From JBBRHQ01 sp963815645 (GTDB taxonomy: Bacteria > Actinomycetota > Thermoleophilia > Solirubrobacterales > 70-9): a stretch of DNA of 64,000 bases. Below the pieces are notes generated by a model. The model did not search any database. It was given only the letters and a program-made list of their open reading frames with translations, and was not told where the DNA came from. Below, in pieces: positions 1 to 7,647 of the stretch. Location: contig CAWFHL010000001.1 of the NCBI GenBank assembly GCA_963815645.1, positions 1,612,001 to 1,676,000 of the forward strand. Reading direction: 5' to 3'. Positions within the stretch are counted from its first letter, which is position 1, and every line of letters begins with the position of its first letter. Position numbers and translations under genes: made by a program.

Positions 1-1022
1 CCGATACGCCGTGCCAGTTCGGGGGCTCTCCGAGCCAGGCCTGGAACCCGAGCCACACCTCCTTCGACAACGGCCGCAACGACGGCTTCGTCCGCGCCAG
101 CGGCCCCGTTGCGATGCGCTTCTTCGACGACTCCGATCTGCCCTTCATCTATTCGCTCGCCCGGCACTTCCCGATCGGCCAGCGGTACTTCTGCTCGCTC
201 CTCGGCCAGACATATCCGAACTTCCGTTACCTCCTCTCAGGCACCTCGAGCGGGGTGATCCGCACCGATTCCTCGACCTTCTCGACACCGGCCGCCAACG
301 GCACGATCTTCGACCGCTTCGACCAGTTCGGGGTCGACTGGAAGGTCTACTTCGACAGCCTCCCGGCGCCGCTCGTCATCCCCGGAGTGGCGACGGCCGC
401 CCGGGGACCGCGGATCGTCAAGGGCGTTCAGCACTTCCTCGACGACGCCGCCGCCGGCCGGCTGCCGCAGTTCACGATGATCAATCCGCACTACGACTCG
501 GTCTCCGAGGAGAACCCCCAGGACGTCCAGTTCGGCGACCGCTTCCTCGCCGCCGTAACCAACGCCGTGCTGCATTCGCCCCAGTGGCGGCGCACGGCGC
601 TGTTCGTCACCTACGATGAGCACGGCGGCTACTACGATCACGTCCCTCCGCCGCCGGCGATTAAGCCCGACGACATCCCGCCGTTGCTGCATCCCGGCGA
701 CGTGGATGCCGGCTTCGACCGCTACGGCTTCCGCGTCCCGTTGATCGTCGTCTCACCCTGGGGGCGCAGGAACTACATCTCGAACGTGGTCCAGGACCAC
801 ACCTCGATCACCCGCTTCGTCGAGACCAAGTGGAACCTTGGGGCGATGACCTACCGCGATGCGAACGCGGCCAACATGACCGACTACTTCAACTTCCACA
901 AGCCTCATTTCCGCCACCCGCCGCGCCTCGCCGCTGCACCGGATCCGCGGCCCGGCCTGGCCCGGTGCGCCGCGGAGGGGCAGAACCCGCCCCTCCCCCC
1001 AGCGGGGGCGATCGGAGCCTGA
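1..1022 (+). CDS. Secreted phosphoesterase / phospholipase C family protein (5' truncated)
   Basis: Frame open from base 3 to the stop at 1020-1022, 339 residues visible; the N-terminus lies outside the window. The visible part has WNPSHTSFDNGRNDGF near the start and YDEHGGYYDHVPPP about 215 residues in, both typical of the PF04185 phosphoesterase family (bacterial phospholipase C and AcpA-type acid phosphatases). In that family the Asp/Glu/His residues of the second motif bind catalytic metal. Family members are normally exported and hydrolyse phospholipid headgroups or other phosphoesters; the actual substrate cannot be read from sequence. The family's N-terminal metal-binding motif would be upstream of the window. 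It converges on the DCC1-like gene with only 12 bp between the stops. Confidence 0.85.
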   Translation, partial: DTPCQFGGSPSQAWNPSHTSFDNGRNDGFVRASGPVAMRFFDDSDLPFIYSLARHFPIGQRYFCSLLGQTYPNFRYLLSGTSSGVIRTDSSTFSTPAANGTIFDRFDQFGVDWKVYFDSLPAPLVIPGVATAARGPRIVKGVQHFLDDAAAGRLPQFTMINPHYDSVSEENPQDVQFGDRFLAAVTNAVLHSPQWRRTALFVTYDEHGGYYDHVPPPPAIKPDDIPPLLHPGDVDAGFDRYGFRVPLIVVSPWGRRNYISNVVQDHTSITRFVETKWNLGAMTYRDANAANMTDYFNFHKPHFRHPPRLAAAPDPRPGLARCAAEGQNPPLPPAGAIGA

Positions 1023-1039
1023 GCGGCTCGGCGCTCAGG
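1018..1039. terminator. Hairpin between convergent genes, stops inside the stem
   Basis: Arms CCTGAGC (1018-1024) and GCTCAGG (1033-1039) pair around an 8-nt loop and are followed by TTT. The TGA of the phosphoesterase and the stop of the opposing DCC1 gene both lie in the stem. A shared bidirectional terminator is the simplest reading. Confidence 0.4.
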
Positions 1040-1448
1040 TTTCGCGTCGACTCCGTTCGGCGATCAGGCGATCCGCCCGGGCGACCGCGTCGACGCTCAC
1101 GAGCCTGCCGAGAGGTCCGCGGTTGTCGGCGACGAGCCGATATCCCGGATCGGCTAAGGCCGAAATCACCCTGCCCAGGCGACGGCCGAAGCCCGGCCAC
1201 AACAGCGCGGCCAGGGACGGCAGGGCAGCGCCGCCCGAGAGCACCCCGCCTTCGGCCCCGACCAGATGCCATGAGCCCATTCGTTGCTCGGGGCTGAGCC
1301 CTGGCAGTAGCTCCCTCGCGAGGTCCGCCTGGAGCGCCACCGTACGCAGACGACAGCGCCGGTCGAGCCGTAGCACCCACCCGACGCACCAGCGGCAGAA
1401 GCCGCAGTCGTGGTCATAGAGCACGGTCGCGGTCGTTTGGGCGGTCAT
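1035..1448 (-). CDS. DCC1-like thiol-disulfide oxidoreductase family protein (DUF393)
   Basis: 137 residues. The N-terminus carries LYDHDCGFCRWC, the hallmark D-x-x-C-x-x-C of the DUF393/DCC family (PF04134), with Cys15 and Cys18 as the redox pair; a hydrophobic stretch lies about residues 80-95. Family members are predicted thioredoxin-like redox proteins of unknown partner. Its ATG overlaps the TGA of the upstream MFS gene (ATGA), so the two are almost certainly co-transcribed and translationally coupled, placing it under the MarR-type regulator encoded next to the transporter. Family assignment is firm, function is not. Confidence 0.85.
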   Translation of the reverse strand: MTAQTTATVLYDHDCGFCRWCVGWVLRLDRRCRLRTVALQADLARELLPGLSPEQRMGSWHLVGAEGGVLSGGAALPSLAALLWPGFGRRLGRVISALADPGYRLVADNRGPLGRLVSVDAVARADRLIAERSRRET

Positions 1449-3163
1449 CCGGAGCCGCTCAGCTCGCCGACCCCGGTTCGGCGCGGTAGCTCGGGCGCCG
1501 GCTCGCTCGCTGGCTCCTCGGCGTGGCTGTAGCGGCCTCCCCGCATCAGCGAGGCGAATGCCGCCACCAGGCAGGCGATGATCGCGAAGGTGAAGGCCGC
1601 CTCCAGCCCGTCGTGGAAGGGAGCGGAGATCAGGTGGGGGAAGAAGCCGGGGCCGGTCAGCTCGGCGCGGTTGGCGGGTGGCAGCGCGGCGAGGGCGTTA
1701 CCCCCGACCAGGTGCTGGATCGGGTTGTAGCCGAGGAAGGCGGCGAAGAGGATCGAGATCGGCGGCGCCTGGGCGGCATGATGGGCCCCGGCGGAGCTGA
1801 CCCCGTGCGCGAGCAGACCGCCGCTGATCGTTCGCGGCAGCGCCGACGCCAGTCCGGCGATCATCAGGGTGAAGAAGATTCCGATCGAGAGCACCTGCGC
1901 TGAGTTCTGGAAGGTCTGGTTCATCCCGCCACCGGCGCCGCGATCCTGCGCCGGCAGGCTGTTCATCACCGCGGCTCGGTTGGGCGAGACGAACAGCCCC
2001 ATGGAGATACCGCTGAGCAGCAGGACCAGAGCGAATAGCGGATAGGGGAAGTCAACCGGCAGCAGCATCAGCAGGCCGAAGCTGGCGGCAGCGCCGACCA
2101 TTCCGCCGGTCGCGAATGGCCGGGCCCCGAAGTGATCCGATAGGTAGCCGGAAACGGGCCCGGCGACCAGCAAGCCCAGGGAGAGCGGCAGCATGTAGAT
2201 CCCCGCCCACAGAGGAGTGTCGGCGAAGTCGTAGCCATGCTCGGGCAGCCAGATTCCCTGTAGCCAGATGATCAGGATGAACATCAGGCCGCCGCGGGCG
2301 ACCGCCGCGAGAAAGGTCGAGAGGGTTCCGAAGGTGAAGGCGCGGATCCGGAACAGGGGCAGCCGGAACATCGGGTTGGCGGCCCGCCACTCGACGGCGA
2401 CGAATGCCACCAGGAAGACGACGCCGCCGGCCAGCAGTGCCAGCACCCGCGGGCTGCCCCAGCCGGTCGGGTGCCCGCCGTAGGGCCGGATGCCGTAGGT
2501 AACCGAAACCATGATCAGGATCAGCCCCAGGGCAAACGTGATGTTCCCCAACCAGTCGATCGGCGCCGGGCGCGGCTCGCTTCGCTCCTCCAGCTTCATG
2601 TACGCCCAGACCGTCCCGAACAGCCCCACCGGAACCGAGATCAGGAAGACCAGCCGCCAGTCGATCGGCGCCAGCAGGCCCCCCAGCACGAGGCCGACGA
2701 ACAGCCCGCTGACGCCGACGATGTTGTTGATCCCCAGCGCCATGCCCCGCTGGTTGGCCGGGAAGGCATCGGTGATGATCGCCGCCGCGTTCGCGAGCAG
2801 ACAGGCGCCGCCGACTCCCTGGACGATCCGGAAGAAGATCAGGTAGTCGGCTCCGGCGCGGCCGTCGAGCCAGGTGACCGTGAGGAGCAGGGAGGCGATC
2901 GTGTAGATGACGAAGCCGAGCCGGTAGATCCGCACCCGCCCGTACATGTCGCCGAGCCGCCCGAGGCTGACGATCAGCACGCTGGAGACCACCAGGTAGC
3001 CGAGGATCATCCACAGCAGGTAGAAGCTGTTGGACGGGACCAGCGGGTCGAGGTGGATGCCGCGGAAGATGTCGGGCATCGCGATCAGCGTGATCGAGGC
3101 GTCAAGCGTGGCGAGCAGGACCGCCAGGGTGGTGTTCGACAGCGCGATCCACTTGTAGGCCAC
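1445..3163 (-). CDS. MFS drug/multidrug exporter, DHA2 (EmrB/QacA) type
   Basis: 572 residues with about 14 hydrophobic segments, the DHA2 topology. Loop 2-3 carries the MFS motif GRLGDMYGRVRIYRLG, and LDASITLIAMPDI in TM1 is the usual D1-type segment of this group. These proteins export lipophilic compounds by proton antiport. The GTG start at 3163 is preferred over an ATG at 3247 because it clears the divergent MarR gene and sits 7 nt after a TATAAC box (3176-3171), a leaderless arrangement. The operator at 3176-3201 overlaps that box. Its stop overlaps the start of the DCC1-like gene. Inference: an inducible efflux unit controlled by the divergent MarR; the exported compound is unknown. 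Confidence 0.87.
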   Translation of the reverse strand: MAYKWIALSNTTLAVLLATLDASITLIAMPDIFRGIHLDPLVPSNSFYLLWMILGYLVVSSVLIVSLGRLGDMYGRVRIYRLGFVIYTIASLLLTVTWLDGRAGADYLIFFRIVQGVGGACLLANAAAIITDAFPANQRGMALGINNIVGVSGLFVGLVLGGLLAPIDWRLVFLISVPVGLFGTVWAYMKLEERSEPRPAPIDWLGNITFALGLILIMVSVTYGIRPYGGHPTGWGSPRVLALLAGGVVFLVAFVAVEWRAANPMFRLPLFRIRAFTFGTLSTFLAAVARGGLMFILIIWLQGIWLPEHGYDFADTPLWAGIYMLPLSLGLLVAGPVSGYLSDHFGARPFATGGMVGAAASFGLLMLLPVDFPYPLFALVLLLSGISMGLFVSPNRAAVMNSLPAQDRGAGGGMNQTFQNSAQVLSIGIFFTLMIAGLASALPRTISGGLLAHGVSSAGAHHAAQAPPISILFAAFLGYNPIQHLVGGNALAALPPANRAELTGPGFFPHLISAPFHDGLEAAFTFAIIACLVAAFASLMRGGRYSHAEEPASEPAPELPRRTGVGELSGSG

Positions 3164-3175
3164 GGCTCCGGTTAT

Positions 3176-3201
3176 ACAGGACAACTGCACAGTTTGCCTG
3201 T
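3176..3201. promoter_or_regulatory. 26-bp palindromic operator between divergent MarR and MFS genes
   Basis: Arms ACAGGacAACTG (3176-3187) and CAGTTtgCCTGT (3190-3201) form an inverted repeat with two mismatched positions per arm and a 2-bp centre. It touches the minus-strand -10 box TATAAC (3176-3171) and lies 11 bp before the plus-strand -10 box TATAGT (3213-3218). Both boxes end 7 nt before their start codons (3163 and 3226). Size, symmetry and position fit a MarR dimer site repressing both genes. No matching -35 boxes are convincing. Confidence 0.65.
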
Positions 3202-3225
3202 CAATAAGGCGGTATAGTCGCCTCT

Positions 3226-3681
3226 TTGGCGACCACCACCGACACACCGCGTCTGGCCAGCGAGCTGCGGGTCGTCCTCGGTCAGCTCGTCCGCAGGCTC
3301 CGCGAGCAGCACCGCTTCTCGCTCTCCCAGGCTGCGGTGCTCGGCAGGCTCGATCGCGAGGGCCCGGGATGGGTCAGCGATCTCGCCGCCGCCGAGCGGG
3401 TCCGACCCCAATCGATGGCGCAGACGGTCCGAGACCTGGAGCGCGAAGGGCTGGTCGCCCGGCGGCCCGACCCTGACGACGGCCGCCGCGCCATGGTCGA
3501 GCTCACAGGGGAGGGGAGATCGCGGCTCGCCGCAGAGCGCCGCCAGCGGGAAGGCTGGCTGGCCGAGGCGATCGGCGAGGAGCTCTCCTCCACCGAGCGC
3601 GCTGTGCTTCGAGAGGCGGTCGGGCTTCTCCGCCGCCTCGCCGGGGACGCCCCTCGGCACCGGCGGTCAGCGCGCCGCTAG
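3226..3681 (+). CDS. MarR-family transcriptional regulator
   Basis: 151 residues from a TTG start that lies 7 nt after TATAGT, so the mRNA is probably leaderless. The winged-helix region spans about residues 30-100: LSQAAVLGRLDREGPG, then VRPQSMAQTVRDLEREGLV as recognition helix and RRPDPDDGRRAMVELT as the wing, the conserved D-x-R-D-x-R-type MarR wing. Flanking helices would make the dimer interface. It is divergent from the MFS-DCC1 operon with a 26-bp palindrome between them. By family knowledge it represses until a phenolic or drug-like ligand binds; the ligand is unknown. Confidence 0.9.
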   Translation: MATTTDTPRLASELRVVLGQLVRRLREQHRFSLSQAAVLGRLDREGPGWVSDLAAAERVRPQSMAQTVRDLEREGLVARRPDPDDGRRAMVELTGEGRSRLAAERRQREGWLAEAIGEELSSTERAVLREAVGLLRRLAGDAPRHRRSARR

Positions 3682-3702
3682 CAGCCGCCGGGCGGGCGTG
3701 GA

Positions 3703-3905
3703 GCTTTCAACCCGAGCTTCTCGCCGAACGGCCGCCGGATCGCCTACACGAGGTTCGTCCCCGGTGACAGGCAGACGCAGACCGTCGGGGACATCTGGCG
3801 ATGGATCCCAATGGCCGCCACAAGCGGGTGGTCTCGACCTCGCCGCTGTTCGAGTACAGGCCGGACTGGGAGGCGGACGCCTTCGCGCTGAGCACGGGAT
3901 CGCAG
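3703..3905 (+). pseudogene. Fragment of a TolB/PD40 beta-propeller protein, frameshifted
   Basis: From 3706 one frame reads FNPSFSPNGRRIAYTRF and on to a VGDIW segment, a canonical PD40/TolB-like blade. Around 3797-3801 the similarity moves to the next frame, continuing MDPNGRHKRVVSTSPLFEYRPDW, again the classic order of that blade. One base is missing between the W and M codons. There is no start, no signal peptide and neither frame continues into more blades, so this is a remnant of a larger exported repeat protein rather than a whole gene. It lies in a 640-bp stretch (3682-4324) with no intact gene. Confidence 0.6.
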
Positions 3906-3959
3906 AGCCGGCTAGAGATCGGCAGCGTAAAGCCGTCGAAGTACCACAGCGCGCTTGTG

Positions 3960-4184
3960 TACAGAGCAGGGCGATCAGGACGACCAGTCCCGCCGGCGAG
4001 GGCAAGGAGCCAACCGGGTAGGCGTGGGAGTGGTAGGCGAGCGGAATGCTGAGCAGGAGGGCACCGGCGCCGAGGCCGGCGGTGATCGTCGCGGCGAGGC
4101 CGAGGCCGAGGGCGATGACGAGCGACTCCGCTGGCGGAGTTTCGGTTCGCCGCCGAGGAGACGCCCGATGGGCTGATTGGTCAA
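3960..4184 (-). pseudogene. Possible broken small membrane protein
   Basis: An ATG at 4184 opens MTNQPIGRLLGGEPKLRQ. At about 4130 the hydrophobic coding signal continues in another frame as ESLVIALGLGLAATITAG followed by more Leu/Ala-rich residues and a LVVLIALLC segment, i.e. two likely membrane spans. Reading both parts as one protein requires a single-base shift. No family is recognised. It adjoins the PD40 remnant and supports the view that 3.7-4.2 kb is gene debris; chance hydrophobicity cannot be excluded. Confidence 0.3.
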
Positions 4185-4324
4185 CTCCGATCTGCTTCCG
4201 GCGTTCGGCGGGTTGAGATACGGCGCCGCCCGCCCCGAGGTTCAGAGTCCAGCCTTCACTCACGCCCTGAGCCGGGGGCTCGCGCCGGCTTTCACCAGCG
4301 CAGATCAGGGGTAGGGTCGGGAGA

Positions 4325-6574
4325 ATGGTTGTCGTGGCGGCGATCAGGAGCGGGGCCGGTAGATGGCTGATGGCATTGGCAGGGACAGTGATCGCTGCCG
4401 GGCTCCTCGCCGTCGACCCGGCACCTGCGGCGGCGAAGGGACGCTGCGGGATGCCGGCCCAGCGGCCCTGGTGCAACACCTCGCTCTCGCCGGGCCGGCG
4501 GGCAAACCTGCTGCTGGCCGCGATGACCCCAACGGAGAGGGTCTCGCTGCTCGGCGGCGACGAGTTCGCCGGCGTCCTCGGCGGCGAGGGCACCCACACC
4601 GGGACCGGGGGCGGGATTCCGCGCCTCGGCCTGCCGACGATCTACCTCTCGGACGGGCCGTCGGGGAGCCGCTCGGGCAAGGCGACCGCGCTGCCCTCGC
4701 CGATCGCACTCGGTGCGACCTGGGATCCGCGTGTCTCGAGGAGCGATGCGCGGGTGGTCAGCGGCGAGGTCGAGGCCAAGGGCGACGACATCGTCTTCGC
4801 CCCGACCGTGGACATAGTCCGCACGCCGCTCGCCGGGCGGGTGTTCGAGGCGATCGGTGGGGAGGACCCCTACCTTTCGACGCGGATGTCGGTGCCCTGG
4901 ATCGAAGCGGCCCAGCGCAAGGGATTGATCGCGACCGTCAAGCACTACGCCGGGAACAATCAGGAGGGGACGGGGCCGGATGCCGATCAAGCCCGTCCGG
5001 GCAACGCGGCGGCGGTGGTCGGGGCCCTGGCGCCGATCGGGAACCGGACCCGGATCAACGCGCGGATCGACGAACGAACTCTGCATGAGCTCTATCTGCC
5101 GATGTTCGAGGCGGCGGTGAAGCGGGCGCGTGTCGGCGCGGTGATGTGCGCCTACAACAAGGTCAACGGCCCCTACGCGTGCGAAAGCAGGGCGTTGCTT
5201 GAGGGCATCCTGCGACGCCGGTGGGGATTTCGGGGAATGACGATCGCCGACTACGGCGCCGCGCACGACACAGGCCCCTCCCTGACCGGGGGTCTCGACC
5301 TCGAGCCGTGGCCCGCCCAGACCTACGGCCCGAGCGCGGTCGACAGTGCCCTGGCTGCGGGCGACGCGACCCTCGGTGACGTCAACTCCCGGGTCCGCAA
5401 CTACCTGAGGGCTCTGTTCGCCGCCGGGGCGCTGGACCGCCCCGCCTTCGGCGGGACCATTGACGTGTGGGCCAACGCCCGCCGCTCGGAGCGGGTCGCC
5501 GAGGCCGGAATGACCCTGCTGAAGAACGACGGGGTCCTGCCGCTGCGTCGCAAAAGGCTCGACTCGATCGCCGTGATCGGCCCGGGCGCGGACAGGTTCG
5601 TCACCGGCGGCGGGTCCTCGGAGATCAACCCCTATTTCTCGAGGACTCCCTACGACGGGATCAGGCGCCTCGCCGGATCGGGCGTCGAGGTGACGACCGA
5701 CGACGGCTCCGATCCGGCTCACGCGGCGGACCTCGCCAGAGGCGCCGATGTCGCGGTCCTCGTCGCGGCCTCCTACTCGACGGAAGGGGTCGATCGGACC
5801 TGCCTGACCCTTGAGTGCCCGCCTGCCTTCGGCGACCAGGACGCCCTGATCAAGGCGGTCGCGAAGGCAAACCCGGGCACGGTCGTGGTGATCGAGAGCG
5901 GCGGTCCGGTGCTGACCCCGTGGCGGCATCGCATCGGAGCGCTGCTCGAGGCCTGGTACCCCGGTTCGCGGGGAGGCGACGCGATCGCCCGGGTGCTGTT
6001 CGGCAGGACGGATGCCAGCGGCCGCCTGCCGGTCACCTTCCCGAGGCGGGAATCCGACATCCCCACCGCCGGCGACCCGGCCGCCTATCCGGGGGTCAAC
6101 GACACCGTCAGCTACGACGAGGGTCTCTCGGTCGGCTACCGCCACTACCTGTCGAAAGGAATCAGCCCTGCCTACGCATTCGGGGCCGGTCTCTCCTACA
6201 CGCGCTTCCACCTCTCCGGCCTTCGAGTGCACAGACGCCGGGGCAGCGGACCGGTGGTCAGCCTCGAGGTCGAGAACGTCGGTGGACGCGCCGGTGACGC
6301 GGTCCCCCAGCTCTACCTCTCGCTGCCCTCCCACCCCGGGGTGCCCCAGCCGCCGATCAAGCTGAGCGGATTCGGGCGGATCACCCTGGCGCCGGGGCGC
6401 TCCGGGCGAGTCCGGATCGCGCTGACCCGCAGGGCCTTCTCGTACTGGAGTGAGGCCGAGAATCGCTGGCGGCTGGTTCCCGGATGCGCCGAGGCCCTGG
6501 TCGGCACCTCCTCGGCGCGACTGCCGCTCCGCGCAGCGATCGACCTTCACGGGAGATGCGACCGCTCCTCCTGA
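4325..6574 (+). CDS. Secreted glycoside hydrolase family 3 (beta-glucosidase/xylosidase type)
   Basis: 749 residues. Residues 1-38 form a signal peptide ending DPAPAAAKG. The GH3 (alpha/beta)8 domain carries KHYAGNNQEG (206-215) and GFRGMTIADYGAAHD, where Asp309 is the expected catalytic nucleophile. The C-terminal alpha/beta sandwich starts near TLLKNDGVLPL, and a fibronectin-III-like domain (QLYLSLPSH, LSGFGRI) closes the protein. This is the full domain order of extracellular GH3 enzymes releasing terminal beta-linked sugars; sugar specificity is not resolved. The ATG is 7 nt after a TAGGGT box (4312-4317), so it is probably leaderless. It is followed by the FkbM gene in the same direction. 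Confidence 0.92.
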   Translation: MVVVAAIRSGAGRWLMALAGTVIAAGLLAVDPAPAAAKGRCGMPAQRPWCNTSLSPGRRANLLLAAMTPTERVSLLGGDEFAGVLGGEGTHTGTGGGIPRLGLPTIYLSDGPSGSRSGKATALPSPIALGATWDPRVSRSDARVVSGEVEAKGDDIVFAPTVDIVRTPLAGRVFEAIGGEDPYLSTRMSVPWIEAAQRKGLIATVKHYAGNNQEGTGPDADQARPGNAAAVVGALAPIGNRTRINARIDERTLHELYLPMFEAAVKRARVGAVMCAYNKVNGPYACESRALLEGILRRRWGFRGMTIADYGAAHDTGPSLTGGLDLEPWPAQTYGPSAVDSALAAGDATLGDVNSRVRNYLRALFAAGALDRPAFGGTIDVWANARRSERVAEAGMTLLKNDGVLPLRRKRLDSIAVIGPGADRFVTGGGSSEINPYFSRTPYDGIRRLAGSGVEVTTDDGSDPAHAADLARGADVAVLVAASYSTEGVDRTCLTLECPPAFGDQDALIKAVAKANPGTVVVIESGGPVLTPWRHRIGALLEAWYPGSRGGDAIARVLFGRTDASGRLPVTFPRRESDIPTAGDPAAYPGVNDTVSYDEGLSVGYRHYLSKGISPAYAFGAGLSYTRFHLSGLRVHRRRGSGPVVSLEVENVGGRAGDAVPQLYLSLPSHPGVPQPPIKLSGFGRITLAPGRSGRVRIALTRRAFSYWSEAENRWRLVPGCAEALVGTSSARLPLRAAIDLHGRCDRSS

Positions 6575-6676
6575 TCAAGCTGCGAGTGGCGTGGTTCCGC
6601 CTGCTGCTGGCGCTGTCCTTCGCGCGGAGGCCGACTTCCAGGCGGCCACCGCCGTCACGGCTCTGCCCTGACCGGC

Positions 6677-7582
6677 ATGCCCGGAAGCCGGCGAACGCGA
6701 CGTGCAATATTTCTTGCGGTGGCGTCCGCGCGAAGGAAGCATCCGGGTCAGGACAACCTGGCCCGGCTGTGGCGGCTGAGGGGCCGGGCCGGCCCCTTCG
6801 CCCGCCAGACCTTGCGGGCGACCGAGATAGCGCAGGGATGGAAGGGCGACCTGCGGGCGATCCGGGTGGCGTTCGCCGGCCAGCTCAGCGGTCGTGGCCG
6901 TGGCCCCGACGCCGCCCCGCGACCGGTATCGATGAAGGAGCTCGGAGGGGGGGAGCTGTTCGTCAGGCCCGGTACATCCGACCTGGTCAACGCCGCCGGC
7001 GATTACCTCGACCGCATACACCTGCCCCCGCCTGAGATCGCCCCTGCCGGGATCAGGCAGATCGTCGAGCTCGGCTGCAACACCGGCAGCGCCATGGCCA
7101 GCTTCGCGGTTCGCTATCCGCAGGCCTCGATCCTCGGGGTCGAGGCCGACCCGAGAAACGCCGCGCTCGCCCGCCGCAACGTCGCCCGTTTCGGCCCGAG
7201 GTGCGAGGTCGTCGAGGCCGGCATCTGGGACGAGGAGACAGAGCTGATCGTCGAGGGCGAGCAGGCCTTCGGTTACGCGCTTCGTCCGAGCCGACACGCC
7301 GACCCGCCGGGAGCCACCCGCGTTGCGGGAATGACGATCGACATGCTGCTCGACCGCTACATGCCTAGCGGGGAGATCGACTACCTCTATGTGACGATCG
7401 AGGGAGCTGAGTCGAGGGTCCTGCGCGCGGGCGGCAGCTGGCTCGATCGCGTCCGCTGCATCCGCCTCGACTGGGGAAGGGGCAGCGACCCCTGCCGTGA
7501 CGAGCTCGAGAGTCACGGGTTCGAGACCCGGCTCGATCTCGAGGGCTCCGGGGTCTGGACTGTCGGCATCGCCCGCAGGTGA
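6677..7582 (+). CDS. FkbM-family SAM-dependent methyltransferase
   Basis: 301 residues. The SAM-binding motif I is VELGCNTGS (about residues 130-137) and motif II ends in VEADP with the ribose-binding acidic residue (about 155-159). The C-terminal part has the FkbM pattern MTIDMLLDRYMPSGEIDYLYVTIEGAE. Such enzymes O-methylate sugars or natural products; the acceptor is unknown. No good ribosome-binding site precedes 6677 and a GTG at 6721 is an alternative. A hydrophobic frame starting at 6556 (MRPLLLIKLRVAWFR) overlaps the end of the GH3 gene in another frame and could be the true N-terminus if a base is missing. Neighbour to the GH3 gene, possibly co-transcribed. Confidence 0.8.
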   Translation: MPGSRRTRRAIFLAVASARRKHPGQDNLARLWRLRGRAGPFARQTLRATEIAQGWKGDLRAIRVAFAGQLSGRGRGPDAAPRPVSMKELGGGELFVRPGTSDLVNAAGDYLDRIHLPPPEIAPAGIRQIVELGCNTGSAMASFAVRYPQASILGVEADPRNAALARRNVARFGPRCEVVEAGIWDEETELIVEGEQAFGYALRPSRHADPPGATRVAGMTIDMLLDRYMPSGEIDYLYVTIEGAESRVLRAGGSWLDRVRCIRLDWGRGSDPCRDELESHGFETRLDLEGSGVWTVGIARR

Positions 7583-7647
7583 GCCCGGTGGGCGCAGGGT
7601 GCTGCAGCGAGGGTCCGCAGCCGTCATAATCGACGCCGGAGGGCAAG

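Noticed and set aside
4292..6550. 752-residue open frame antisense to the GH3 gene
   Set aside because: Arg/Asp/Gly-rich with no hydrophobic core or motif; it mirrors the GH3 codon positions, as expected at high GC.
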